Part shown: positions 52,231 to 61,392 of the stretch, piece after piece
Position numbering within the stretch: the stretch's first letter is position 1
Layout of the letters: each line of letters begins with the position of its first letter
Assembly (NCBI RefSeq): GCF_965222285.1
Contig: NZ_OZ244942.1
Location: forward strand, 62,001-126,000
Length of the DNA stretch: 64,000 nucleotides
Direction of reading: 5' to 3'
Source of the DNA: Tepidicaulis sp002389665
GTDB lineage: Bacteria > Pseudomonadota > Alphaproteobacteria > Parvibaculales > Parvibaculaceae
Translations under genes and position numbers: made by a program
Notes under the pieces: generated by a model
Told to the model about the DNA's origin: nothing
Seen by the model: the letters and a program-made list of their open reading frames with translations, nothing else
Database searches by the model: none

Positions 52231-52867
52231 GGTCATCGAAACCACCGTCTATCGCCTCAACGAATTGTCTGATGTGGCAAAGGACAAGGCCCGTGCCTGG
52301 TATCGTGAGGGCGGCTTCGACTATGACTGGTACGATGCCGTCTATGAGGATTTCCAGCGCATCGCCGAAATCCTCGGGCTCAACCTCAAGACCCGCACCG
52401 TCCGGTTGATGGACGGCGGCACACGGCAGGAACCGTGCATCTGGTTCCGGGGCTTCTGGTCACAAGGGGACGGTGCCTGCTTCGAATCTCTCTATTCCTA
52501 CCGCAAACATGCTCCGCGCCTTATCCGGGAGCACGCACCGCAGGACACCGAATTGCATCGTATCGCCGATGCCCTTCAGGCGGTCCAGCGCCGCAACTTC
52601 TATCAGCTTCGCGCCGATGCCAGCCATCGCGGCCATTATTATCACGAATACTGCATGTCGATCACGGTCGAGCGCGACAGCCCGACCTGGCAGGACATGA
52701 CCGCTGATGCCGAGGAGGCGGTCATCGAGGCGCTGCGCGATCTGGCCCGCTGGCTCTACCGCCAGCTTGAGCGCGAGTATGATTATCTGTCCTCGGACGA
52801 GGCTGTCGATGAAACCATTGCCGCCAATGAATACACCTTCACCGCAGCTGGTCACCGCTTCGGATGA
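52223..52867 (+). CDS. Conserved plasmid/phage protein (sometimes named antitoxin of toxin-antitoxin stability system)
   Basis: 214 residues. The N-terminus VYRLNELSDVAKDKARAWYR with DYDWYDAVYEDF is a recognisable family found on plasmids, phages and integrative elements. It is often labelled an antitoxin without experiment. The rest is rich in aromatic and charged residues and largely helical. No toxin gene is adjacent. It overlaps the upstream gene by 8 bp and is followed by a good terminator. Confidence 0.7.
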   Translation: MPEVIETTVYRLNELSDVAKDKARAWYREGGFDYDWYDAVYEDFQRIAEILGLNLKTRTVRLMDGGTRQEPCIWFRGFWSQGDGACFESLYSYRKHAPRLIREHAPQDTELHRIADALQAVQRRNFYQLRADASHRGHYYHEYCMSITVERDSPTWQDMTADAEEAVIEALRDLARWLYRQLEREYDYLSSDEAVDETIAANEYTFTAAGHRFG

Positions 52868-52885
52868 TCCCGAGAAGACACTGAC

Positions 52886-52919
52886 AAGCGCCCCACCGTC
52901 CGGTCGGGGCGCTTTTTTT
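52886..52919 (+). terminator. Rho-independent terminator
   Basis: AAGCGCCCC, an 11-nt loop, GGGGCGCTT, then TTTTTT. It closes the cluster that begins at the gene at 51200. Confidence 0.9.
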
Positions 52920-52960
52920 ATGCTGCGCTTTGAGAGTCAGAGGCGGGCCGGAAGGGGTTA

Positions 52961-52995
52961 AGTCCGGGCGGTCGAGAGAGAGCGCTGTTCGGACT
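52961..52995 (+). promoter_or_regulatory. Diverged leader hairpin ahead of the methylase-helicase gene
   Basis: Outer stem AGTCCG/CGGACT and inner GCG/CGC enclose GTCGAGAGAGAG, which resembles the purine-rich loop of leader copies A-C. It ends 31 bp before the ATG, farther than in the other copies. Confidence 0.4.
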
Positions 52996-53026
52996 CTTCC
53001 ATTTCTGCTCTCCTGAGGTTTCCGAC

Positions 53027-56000
53027 ATGAACATGGTGTTTCCCGTGGCCGATCCGGTCACGCCACTGGCGGCTGCGCCCGCGATTCTGGCTGCGGCTAA
53101 TCTTTTGCTTCCGTCTCTCGAACGCGGTGAACGCATCGATGCCGCCACCTTGCGCCGTGCTATGGAAACGGCCTTCGGCGCGTCCGACGCTACTGGCGTC
53201 TGGGACTGGAAGCTGGCCTATGAGGCGTGCGAAGTCGCTACCGTCCTTTTCTTACGCAAATACGGAAAGGCGCTTTTCCGTAAAGCCGCGTCTCCGGCTA
53301 CACGCATTTCCGTGCTGGCAAAGATCGCGGCGCTGTTGCCCACGCAGACCCGGCGTTCCGAGGAAAGCCAAAACCTCCAGCAATTTTCGACGCCGATCCC
53401 GCTCGGCCTTACCGCTCTGACGGCTGCCGCGATTACGCCCGATGACAGGGTGCTGGAACCATCGGCGGGCACCGGCCTTCTGGCGATCCTGGCGCAGACC
53501 ATCGGTGGCTCGCTGATCCTCAACGAACTGGCCGAGACCCGCGCCGATCTGCTTGCCCAGATCTTTCCGGCTTTTGCCGTCACCCGCTTCGACGCCGCCC
53601 AGATCGATGATCATCTGGCTCCGGATGCTGTCCCGTCCGTGGTGCTGATGAACCCGCCATTCTCGGTCATGGCCAATGTCAGCGGGCGTGTCGCGGATGC
53701 GGCCTATCGCCATGTTGCCGCGGCACTGGCCCGTCTTGCTCCCGGCGGGCGGTTGGTGACGATCACCGGCGCTGGCTTTGGCCCCGAAGCTCCGGCATGG
53801 CGGGACGCCTTCATCCGCTTGCAGGCCCGTGGCCGCGTGGTGTTCAGCGCTGCCGTCGATGGCGCGGTCTATGCAAAGCACGGCACCACGATCGACACGC
53901 GGCTGACCGTGATCGACAAACTGCCCGCCGACGATCCCGCCAGTTTGCCGGCTTCGCCGGGGATCGCGCCTGATGTTGCCACGCTGATCAGATGGATCGA
54001 GGAACAGGTTCCGCCGCGCCTGCCAGTGTCATTGCCGAAGATCGTGGTTTCCGCTTCGGCCACCGCGCCGAAGACCGTGCGGGGCTATCTCGCACGCTCG
54101 GCGGTTACGCGATCTGTCGCTGCTTCGGCCAATGATCCTGATGGCGTCGAACTCGCCTATGAGACCGTGGACTGGACGCCACCGGAAGGCGCTCGCCTGT
54201 CCGACGCGATCTATGAGGAATATGCGCTGCAATCGCTGCGTATCGCTGGTGCACAGCCGCATCCGACCAAGCTGGTGCAATCCGCCGCCATGGCCTCGGT
54301 CGCACCGCCCAAGCCGTCCTACCGGCCCATGCTGCCGCCCGACATCTGCGCGCGTCTGTCGGACGCCCAGCTTGAAACGGTGATCTATGCAGGTGAAGCC
54401 CATGCCGATCATCTCGCGGGTGCCTGGACCGTGGACGAGCATTTCGACAATGTGAGTGCCGCGCCCGAGGATGCTGCCGGATCGATCCGCTTTCGCCGGG
54501 GCTTCATGCTCGGGGATGGAACCGGCGCTGGCAAGGGTCGCCAGTCCGCCGCCATCATTCTCGACAACTGGCTTCGCGGTCGGCGCAAGGCGATCTGGAT
54601 CTCCAAATCCGACAAGCTGATCGAGGACGCGCAACGCGACTGGTCGGCGCTCGGCATGGAACGGCTGCTGGTCACGCCTCTGTCACGCTTCCCGCAGGGC
54701 AAGCCGATCACGCTGTCGGAAGGCATCCTTTTTACCACCTATGCCACGCTACGCTCCGACGACCGGGGCGAGAAGGTTTCCCGCGTCAAGCAGATCGTCG
54801 AATGGTTGGGGTCCGATTTCGATGGAGCCATTATCTTCGACGAGAGCCATTCCATGCAGAATGCCGGTGGCGGAAAAGGTGAACGCGGTGATGTCGCCGC
54901 CTCGCAGCAGGGACGTGCGGGCCTGCGGCTTCAGCACGCGCTGCCCGACGCCCGCGTCGTCTATGTCTCGGCGACTGGCGCCACCACCGTCCATAATCTC
55001 GCCTATGCTCAGCGCCTCGGCCTCTGGGGCGGTGAGGACTTTCCGTTCCAGACCCGCGCCGAGTTCGTCGAGGCGATCGAATCCGGTGGCGTTGCGGCCA
55101 TGGAGGTCCTGGCCCGCGACCTGCGATCTCTCGGCCTCTATACCGCCCGCTCACTCTCCTATGATGGCGTCGAATATGAACTGATCGAGCATCAGCTCAC
55201 GGACGAACAGCGGCACATTTACGACTCATATGCTGCCGCCTTCGCTGTCATTCATGGAAACCTGGACGCGGCGATGGAAGCCGCCAACATCACCGGCAGC
55301 GATGGGACGCTGAACCGGCAGGCCAAATCCGCCGCCCGTTCGGCCTTTGAAAGCACCAAGCAGCGCTTCTTTGGCCATCTGCTGACCTCCATGAAAACCC
55401 CGACCCTGATCCGGTCCATCGAGGCCGATCTGGAAGCGGGCCATGCCGCCGTCATCCAGATCGTCTCGACTGGCGAAGCCCTGATGGATCGGCGGCTGTC
55501 CGAGATCCCGACCGAGGAATGGAACGATATTTCCGTCGATGTCACGCCGAGGGAGTATGTCGGCTCGTATTTGCAGCATTCCTTCCCGGTGCAGCTCTAT
55601 GAACCCTTCACCGATGGCGAGGGCAACCTGTCGTCACGCCCCGTCTTCCGCGATGGTCAGCCGGTGGAATGCCGCGAAGCCGTGGCGCGGCGCGACGAGA
55701 TGCTGGAGCAGCTGGGTTCGCTTCCGCCTGTCCCCGGAGCGCTCGACCAGATCGTGCAGCGCTTCGGCACGGATATGGTGGCCGAGGTCACAGGCCGCTC
55801 ACGCCGGATCGTGCGCAAGGGTGACGGGGTATCGGCACGTCTTGCGGTCGAGAACCGTGCGCCTTCTGCCAACCTTGCCGAGACCTCGGCCTTCATGGAT
55901 GACCAGAAGCGCGTTCTGGTCTTCTCTGATGCCGGTGGCACGGGGCGCAGCTATCACGCCGAACTCTCGGCGAAAAACCAGCGGCTGCGCGTGCATTACC

Positions 56001-57349
56001 TGCTGGAACCTGGCTGGAAGGCCGATGCCGCCATTCAGGGGCTGGGTCGCACCAACCGTACCAATCAGGCGCAGCCGCCGCTCTTCCGGCCCATCGCTAC
56101 GGATGTCAAAGCCGAGAAGCGCTTTCTCTCGACCATCGCCCGCCGCCTCGACACGCTGGGCGCGATCACACGCGGCCAGCGCCAGACCGGCGGTCAGGGG
56201 CTATTCCGTCCCGAGGATAATCTGGAATCCGCCTATGCTCGCGATGCGTTGCGCCAGCTCTATCTTCTGATTGTGCGCGGCAAGGTCGAGGGATGCTCGC
56301 TCGAACGGTTTGAATCCGCAACCGGCCTGAAGCTGATGGACGGCAATGGTGTGAAGGACGACCTGCCGCCGATCACCACCTTCCTCAACCGCCTGCTAGC
56401 ATTGACCATCGAATTGCAGGGTATCCTGTTCGCCGCCTTCGAGCAGCTTCTGCAGGCGCGTATCGACGGGGCGATTGCATCCGGCACCTATGATATGGGG
56501 CTGGAAACGCTGAAGGCCGAAAGTTTCATCGTCACCGACCGGCAAGTGATCCACACCCATCCGGGCACCGGCGCGGAAACCCGGCTCCTGACGCTCACCG
56601 AGCGCAAACGCAATCAGCCGGTCACGCTCGATGCGGCCCTCGCGGAACTGGATGATCCCCGCGCAAGATTGCTCATCAACGAGCGATCCGGTCGCGCCGC
56701 CGTGCAGATCCCGACCACCAGCGTCATGCTGGATGATGGCGAGATCGAACGGCGCGTGCGGCTGATCCGTCCCATGGAGGCGATGAACATTCCGGTGCGG
56801 GCGACGGGCGAGACCCATTGGATCGAGGCTGACCGTGCCGCCTTCACCAAAGCCTGGAAGGCGGAACTGGCCCAGGTGCCGGAGTTCACCGACAGCATCC
56901 TGCATATGGTGACAGGGCTGCTTCTGCCGATCTGGAAACGCCTGCCGCAGGACTCCGCCCGCGTCTATCGGCTCCAGACCGACGAGGGCGAACGCATCAT
57001 CGGTCGCCGGGTATCGCCGGCCTGGGCCGCCAAAGCTTCGACCAGTGGCGTCACCAACAGCCTGACACCGGATGCCGCCTATACCGCGCTGATCGAAGGT
57101 CGCACGATCCTTGATCTCGCCGAGGGACTGCAATTGCGCCGCGTCCGCGTCATGGGCGCCAACCGGATCGAACTGACCGGCTTTACTGACGCGATGCGCG
57201 AACGGCTGCGGGCCTATGGCCTCTTCAGCGAGATCATCTCGTGGAAACTGCGCTTCTTCGTGCCCGTCGATGCAACGGGATCGGAGATCATCGGCAAACT
57301 GCTTGACCGCTTCCCGGCCCTGCGCATCGGTGAGCGGGAGGCCGCATAA
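53027..57349 (+). CDS. DNA N6-methylase / strawberry notch-type SF2 helicase fusion
   Basis: 1440 residues. An N-terminal helical region (about 1-115) leads to an adenine-specific methylase-like domain with SAM motif LEPSAGTGL (143-151) and catalytic NPPF (209-212). A DEAD/SNF2-like ATPase follows with Walker A GDGTGAGKGR (about 496-505), DESH (about 604-607) and a C-terminal helicase half containing GLGRTNRTNQAQPP (about 1004-1017), the strawberry notch signature. Such fusions are common on alphaproteobacterial plasmids and phages. The phage P1 DarB antirestriction protein has the same two-activity plan. Its start has a TGAGG site. It is coupled to the toprim gene by TAATG. Confidence 0.92.
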   Translation: MNMVFPVADPVTPLAAAPAILAAANLLLPSLERGERIDAATLRRAMETAFGASDATGVWDWKLAYEACEVATVLFLRKYGKALFRKAASPATRISVLAKIAALLPTQTRRSEESQNLQQFSTPIPLGLTALTAAAITPDDRVLEPSAGTGLLAILAQTIGGSLILNELAETRADLLAQIFPAFAVTRFDAAQIDDHLAPDAVPSVVLMNPPFSVMANVSGRVADAAYRHVAAALARLAPGGRLVTITGAGFGPEAPAWRDAFIRLQARGRVVFSAAVDGAVYAKHGTTIDTRLTVIDKLPADDPASLPASPGIAPDVATLIRWIEEQVPPRLPVSLPKIVVSASATAPKTVRGYLARSAVTRSVAASANDPDGVELAYETVDWTPPEGARLSDAIYEEYALQSLRIAGAQPHPTKLVQSAAMASVAPPKPSYRPMLPPDICARLSDAQLETVIYAGEAHADHLAGAWTVDEHFDNVSAAPEDAAGSIRFRRGFMLGDGTGAGKGRQSAAIILDNWLRGRRKAIWISKSDKLIEDAQRDWSALGMERLLVTPLSRFPQGKPITLSEGILFTTYATLRSDDRGEKVSRVKQIVEWLGSDFDGAIIFDESHSMQNAGGGKGERGDVAASQQGRAGLRLQHALPDARVVYVSATGATTVHNLAYAQRLGLWGGEDFPFQTRAEFVEAIESGGVAAMEVLARDLRSLGLYTARSLSYDGVEYELIEHQLTDEQRHIYDSYAAAFAVIHGNLDAAMEAANITGSDGTLNRQAKSAARSAFESTKQRFFGHLLTSMKTPTLIRSIEADLEAGHAAVIQIVSTGEALMDRRLSEIPTEEWNDISVDVTPREYVGSYLQHSFPVQLYEPFTDGEGNLSSRPVFRDGQPVECREAVARRDEMLEQLGSLPPVPGALDQIVQRFGTDMVAEVTGRSRRIVRKGDGVSARLAVENRAPSANLAETSAFMDDQKRVLVFSDAGGTGRSYHAELSAKNQRLRVHYLLEPGWKADAAIQGLGRTNRTNQAQPPLFRPIATDVKAEKRFLSTIARRLDTLGAITRGQRQTGGQGLFRPEDNLESAYARDALRQLYLLIVRGKVEGCSLERFESATGLKLMDGNGVKDDLPPITTFLNRLLALTIELQGILFAAFEQLLQARIDGAIASGTYDMGLETLKAESFIVTDRQVIHTHPGTGAETRLLTLTERKRNQPVTLDAALAELDDPRARLLINERSGRAAVQIPTTSVMLDDGEIERRVRLIRPMEAMNIPVRATGETHWIEADRAAFTKAWKAELAQVPEFTDSILHMVTGLLLPIWKRLPQDSARVYRLQTDEGERIIGRRVSPAWAAKASTSGVTNSLTPDAAYTALIEGRTILDLAEGLQLRRVRVMGANRIELTGFTDAMRERLRAYGLFSEIISWKLRFFVPVDATGSEIIGKLLDRFPALRIGEREAA

Positions 57350-58386
57350 TGGCGCGTCTCAACGCTTCCGAACTGGCGCAGCGTCTCGGCCGACAGGCCG
57401 AGGCGGTGTGCCGTCACTATCTGTCGAATGGTCGCAAACAGGGCAATTACTGGCAGGTTGGTGATGTCCGAAACACGGCTGGCCGCTCCATGTTCGTCCG
57501 GCTGCACGACAGCGTGAAAGGCATTGCCGGCAAATGGCAGGACTCGGCCACGGGTGAATATGGCGATCTGCTGGACGTGATCCGGGACTCGCTCGGCCTG
57601 ATCGACTTCGCAGACGTTGCCGAAGAGGCCCGGCGCTTCCTCAGCCTGCCGCATCCTGAACCGCAGCCGCCATCCCGTCAGTCCAGAACGCCAGCACCAT
57701 CGGGATCATCCGAGGCAGCACGCCGCCTCTGGCGCATGACGCAGCCGCTGATCGGCAGTACCGCAGAAGCGTATTTACGCGGACGCGGCATTACGGATTT
57801 ACGCCAAACCGCAAATCTGCGCTTCCATCCCAACTGCTACTGGCGGCCCGAGGACGATGGCACGACCGAAACATGGCCCGCCATGATCGCCGCCGTCACC
57901 GACCTCGATGGCAGGATCACCGGTGCGCACCGCACTTGGCTGGCCCCTGACGGTTCCGGCAAGGCACCTGTCGATCCGCCGAGGAAGGCAATGGGCGACC
58001 TGCTCGGACATGCGGTTCGTTTCGGGGATGTGCGGGATGTCATGGCAGCGGGGGAAGGTATCGAAACCATCCTGTCGCTGCGTCAGGCTCTGCCCACCAT
58101 GCCAATGGTTTCCGCACTCTCGGCCGGGCATCTCGCTGCCATCCTGTTCCCGCCGCACCTGCGCAGGCTCTATATCGTCCGCGACAACGATCCGGCAGGT
58201 GACAGCGCCCGCGATAGCCTGGTGGACCGGGCGCACGAGGTCGGGATCGAGACCATCACGCTCTCCCCCATGATGGGGGACTTCAACGAAGATCTCACAA
58301 CTCATGGACTGGATGCCGTTCGGACAGAGATCCGGGTGCAAATCGCTCCCGAGGACGTCAGCCGCTTCATGGCTTCAATTGCATAG
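57349..58386 (+). CDS. Toprim-domain protein (primase-like, DUF7146-type)
   Basis: 345 residues. An N-terminal DUF7146-like region has a compact beta domain (RLHDSVKGIAGKWQDSATGEYGDLLDV), and a linker rich in Pro/Ser (about 100-120) follows. The C-terminal toprim domain has the catalytic Glu in AAGEGIETILS (about 234-244) and the DxD pair in VRDNDPAGD (about 277-285). No helicase domain is fused. Similar proteins accompany the methylase-helicase on plasmids and may prime complementary strand synthesis after transfer. Its ATG overlaps the previous stop by 1 bp. Confidence 0.9.
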   Translation: MARLNASELAQRLGRQAEAVCRHYLSNGRKQGNYWQVGDVRNTAGRSMFVRLHDSVKGIAGKWQDSATGEYGDLLDVIRDSLGLIDFADVAEEARRFLSLPHPEPQPPSRQSRTPAPSGSSEAARRLWRMTQPLIGSTAEAYLRGRGITDLRQTANLRFHPNCYWRPEDDGTTETWPAMIAAVTDLDGRITGAHRTWLAPDGSGKAPVDPPRKAMGDLLGHAVRFGDVRDVMAAGEGIETILSLRQALPTMPMVSALSAGHLAAILFPPHLRRLYIVRDNDPAGDSARDSLVDRAHEVGIETITLSPMMGDFNEDLTTHGLDAVRTEIRVQIAPEDVSRFMASIA

Positions 58387-58693
58387 CCGGCACGGGGCCG
58401 TGATCGGACCGTTCCGATCCTGTCATGCGTGCAGGCTGCATCCTGTCATCAGCAGAGGACCGCGCCTTGGCCTTCCGAGAGGGCGATCGGCCCACAAACG
58501 CTCCGGTCAGGCAATGGCGGCGCCCGACTGATTTCCGTCGGCGGGCAAGCCCGCCTTTACAGCGCGAAACAAATCAGCCGGGCTTTGCCATCAAGGCCCT
58601 CGCCAGAGGCTCGCGCTGCCAGACCGGAGCGCCCGTGGGCGTGTCTCGCCATGAAGGCCGCGACGGTCGCGGTCCAACTGACGGAAGCATCCC
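58387..58693. other. 307-bp non-coding stretch with two hairpins
   Basis: No gene supported. GGCGGGC-AA-GCCCGCC followed by TTT (58540-58558) may terminate the toprim transcript. CCGCGA-CGG-TCGCGG (58658-58672) lies in the leader of the DUF2493 gene, 21 bp before its ATG. Confidence 0.5.
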
Positions 58694-59620
58694 ATGTACG
58701 CGCACGACGATTTCGAACCCGATCACAGCACGTCCCCGACCGGCCATGCCATCGAAGAACTCGAACTCTACGGCTACCGTCCCTCCGAAGACGAGGCCGA
58801 TCCCCGGATTACACCCGAAGATCACGTCATCCAGGGCGCAGTTTCCGACATCTTCGACGCCCTGATTTCCACCATGGCCGACACCAGCCTCGATTTCGAC
58901 CTCGACGAGATCCTCTGGTCCACCGTCAACACCTTCCACCGCGCTGTCGAGCGGATCGAGACCAAACTCGACGATAACGAGCAGGCACAGAAGCGCCTTC
59001 AGCGTGAACAGGATGGCAGCGAGGTCAAATCCGTCCAGCTCGAAACCCTGATCGGCGCGGGACAAAGCCTGATCGAGCGCCGCGACAGCATGGAAACCTT
59101 CCGCGATACCGCCGCCGACATCTATCTGCGCACCACCGGAACGCCCTGGTCGCAACGCTCCGGCTCACGGGTCAACCATCGCCAGATGACCTCGGCCATG
59201 ATCGACAGCCGCGACTTCATCGCCGCAAAACGCCGGGCCGACAACGAGGTGCTGCTGCCCGCCGGACCGAAAATCGCTTTCTCGGGCGGAGACACCACCG
59301 ATCACCGGACGATCTGGGCCAAGCTCGATCAGGTCCACGCCAAGCACCCGGACATGGTGCTGATGCATGGCGGATCGCCCAAGGGCGCGGAACGCATCGC
59401 GGCCACATGGGCTAATAACCGCAAGGTCGCACAGGTCGCCTTCAAACCTGACTGGGCGAAACATGCCAAGGCAGCACCGTTCAAGCGCAACGACCAGATG
59501 CTCGACATCATGCCGATCGGGGTCATCATCTTCCCCGGCACCGGCATTCAGGACAACCTTGCCGACAAGGCCCGCAAGATGGGCATCCCAGTCTATCGCT
59601 TCGGGACCGGCAGCGCGTGA
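58694..59620 (+). CDS. DUF2493 (SLOG-like) protein
   Basis: 308 residues. The N-terminal about 190 residues are acidic and helical. The C-terminal domain (about 190-308) has the DUF2493 pattern: KIAFSGGDTTDHRTIWAKLD, VLMHGGSPKGAERIAATWA and IGVIIFPGTG, a Rossmann-like nucleotide-binding fold of the SLOG group. GGAAG precedes the ATG. A frequent backbone gene of alphaproteobacterial integrative elements; ligand and role are not known. Confidence 0.9.
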   Translation: MYAHDDFEPDHSTSPTGHAIEELELYGYRPSEDEADPRITPEDHVIQGAVSDIFDALISTMADTSLDFDLDEILWSTVNTFHRAVERIETKLDDNEQAQKRLQREQDGSEVKSVQLETLIGAGQSLIERRDSMETFRDTAADIYLRTTGTPWSQRSGSRVNHRQMTSAMIDSRDFIAAKRRADNEVLLPAGPKIAFSGGDTTDHRTIWAKLDQVHAKHPDMVLMHGGSPKGAERIAATWANNRKVAQVAFKPDWAKHAKAAPFKRNDQMLDIMPIGVIIFPGTGIQDNLADKARKMGIPVYRFGTGSA

Positions 59621-59631
59621 GCGCTGCCGGT
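59606..59631 (+). terminator. Perfect hairpin spanning the DUF2493 stop codon
   Basis: ACCGGCAGCGC, loop GTGA, GCGCTGCCGGT: 11 perfect base pairs with the TGA stop inside the 4-nt loop. The following TTCGGC is not a T-run, so it may be a weak terminator or a 3'-end stabiliser; it faces a convergent cargo gene. Confidence 0.6.
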
Positions 59632-59652
59632 TCGGCATAACGCCATTGCGCA

Positions 59653-60153
59653 CTACTGCAAGAGCGCCAGGTCCTCCCAGCGAATCCGGAGATAACGGCC
59701 TGAGCGCTTTGGCAATTGCTTGCGGCTGACCATTCGCCCGGAGACCTGGAACTCCGCATTTATTTTGACCACGAGCAACTTGTTGAAATGCCTCGATGTA
59801 TCCACCATCACTACGTCCTTGGTCTTGAAAGGTGTGATGGTTTTGATTTCGACATGATCGTTTTCGAGTCTGCCGTCCGAACCCTGCGCGTAGGTCTTGT
59901 TCAACTTGATGCCGTAGGTGATGGCACCGAACAGCTCACCGATGTCGCCATACACGGACAAATGCAGGCCCGTCTCCAGATGGTAGCTCTCAGCGAGTGA
60001 GATCAGGTCCTCAAAATACGGGATCATTGATCGGATGGCGTTTGGATACTTCGCTCCCCATTCCTTGTGGCGAAGCTGTTCGTCAATGTCTGACCAGCTT
60101 ACCCATTCGCCATCGTCGTAAAATGCCCGATCTGACCAATCGACTTCTGCCAT
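59653..60153 (-). CDS. Putative PD-(D/E)xK nuclease-like protein (DUF6998-like), cargo gene
   Basis: 166 residues. The pattern GDIGELFGAITYGIKL, then GSDGRLENDHVEIKT resembles DUF6998, with the Asp and E-x-K placed as in PD-(D/E)xK nuclease folds. No other domain is present. It is the only leftward gene between two backbone genes and is visibly less GC-rich than its neighbours, which suggests later acquisition. A restriction-like or defence role is possible but unproven; assignment to the family rests on motif spacing only. Confidence 0.65.
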   Translation of the reverse strand: MAEVDWSDRAFYDDGEWVSWSDIDEQLRHKEWGAKYPNAIRSMIPYFEDLISLAESYHLETGLHLSVYGDIGELFGAITYGIKLNKTYAQGSDGRLENDHVEIKTITPFKTKDVVMVDTSRHFNKLLVVKINAEFQVSGRMVSRKQLPKRSGRYLRIRWEDLALLQ

Positions 60154-60385
60154 AAAGTTTAACCCGCATCCTTCCGCCCAACGATATGGTCATCGTAGAG
60201 GTGCAGCAGATACTGGTCCACCAGACGCATAAGGTTTCTCATTCAACCTGCTAGTTTTCGGACAGGCCTGGCCTCGAAAGCCATCGCTTCTCGCGCGGTG
60301 AGAGGAATGCTGCTATGCTGTGATTGCGCCATGGTGGTGGTGGTGGAAGGCGCAGCCGTCCGACCTTTTGCACGGAGTCACCGCC

Positions 60386-60826
60386 ATGATCGTTCTCGGA
60401 ATTATTGTTTCCATTGCAGCCATCGGGACCATGTGCTGGCTGCTGTTCAATCTCGCCGTTTTTGCCCTGCCGTTCTTTATCGGCCTGAACGCAGGCATAT
60501 GGGCCTATGGCACGGGCGCTGGCTGGCTTGGCGGCATCCTCATCGGTCTTATCGCTGCGGGTCTGACAGTGGCGGTCGGTCAGGGCCTGCTCATGCTGGT
60601 TCGTCCGATCTGGGCACGGCTGCTGATCGCTTTGACCTTCGTTGCCCCGGCGGGCGTGGCAGGGTTTTACGCTACGCTCGGGATCGTCAAACACATGATG
60701 CCGTCCGAGACGTGGCAGATCATCTTTTCGGTAGTCGGTGCGGTCGCGGTGGGCGTGACGGCGTTCCTGCGCGTTGCAGGCATGGCGGCAACCGGCCCTG
60801 CGGACGGGAACCTTGCACGCACCTGA
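60386..60826 (+). CDS. Small hypothetical membrane protein
   Basis: 146 residues with about four hydrophobic segments (about 1-22, 25-45, 48-72, 78-100), and a further one near 112-132. No recognised domain. GGAG stands eight bases before ATG 60386, which is preferred to the longer frame at 60320 because that adds a Trp-rich stretch translated from GGT repeats. Between the cargo gene and the DUF736 gene, its context gives no clue beyond the backbone association. Confidence 0.7.
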   Translation: MIVLGIIVSIAAIGTMCWLLFNLAVFALPFFIGLNAGIWAYGTGAGWLGGILIGLIAAGLTVAVGQGLLMLVRPIWARLLIALTFVAPAGVAGFYATLGIVKHMMPSETWQIIFSVVGAVAVGVTAFLRVAGMAATGPADGNLART

Positions 60827-61392
60827 ACTGGAGTGACCCGTAGAGGCAGGACCAGAAGCGGATACGGATCATCTGCCGTCTTCGTCAGGAGGCGGATGGG
60901 TAGATAGCGTGTGGATCCCAGGGCAGCGTGAGGCACAGGCACGGTCCATAGGAGCGCAGGACGGTCAGTGCCAGCATTCGAGGACTGACCGAAAACCGGT
61001 TGGGGCAATGCCGATAGCACAGGCCGGAGAAAAGGATGTGCACGACCTGAAACGCGGGGGACCAGACAAGCCGGTGCGCCGGTCTGGTCATCCTGATGGA
61101 GCCTCGAGGTTGCCACCGTCCCCGTTCACCCCCGTGTCTCGACCGCTCCAAACGGCCTCTTCAATGGCCTGATCTGGCCGAAGAACAGCGCGATGCGCTT
61201 CGACCGCTTTAGCGCAACAGCGTCGTCACAACTTTCTTCCCCTGTCGGCAAAGCCGCCATTCCGCGCGGAACAAGAAAGTTCCTCCTGTGCTGTCCAGCC
61301 CCTTTGGGGTGCGCCAGCGTTCGTCTCCGGCCGGTCGATCGCCATAGAGGCCGCAATGGTGCGGGCTCGGAAACGGAAAGCGGAGACTTAAA
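60827..61392. other. 566-bp non-coding stretch before the DUF736 gene
   Basis: No convincing gene in any frame; the frames on the minus strand lack ribosome sites and family resemblance. Structures seen: a hairpin at 61051-61078 (ACCAGA/TCTGGT with an inner CCGG/CCGG), a perfect 12-bp palindrome TTCCGCGCGGAA at 61261-61272 and a small CCCC-TTT-GGGG stem. Candidates are a non-coding RNA, a long leader or a transfer origin; none can be shown from sequence alone. Confidence 0.5.

Noticed and set aside
60251..60694. 147-codon minus-strand frame near the small membrane protein
   Set aside because: Low-complexity Gln/Asn/His-rich translation that is antisense to a frame with clear membrane segments.
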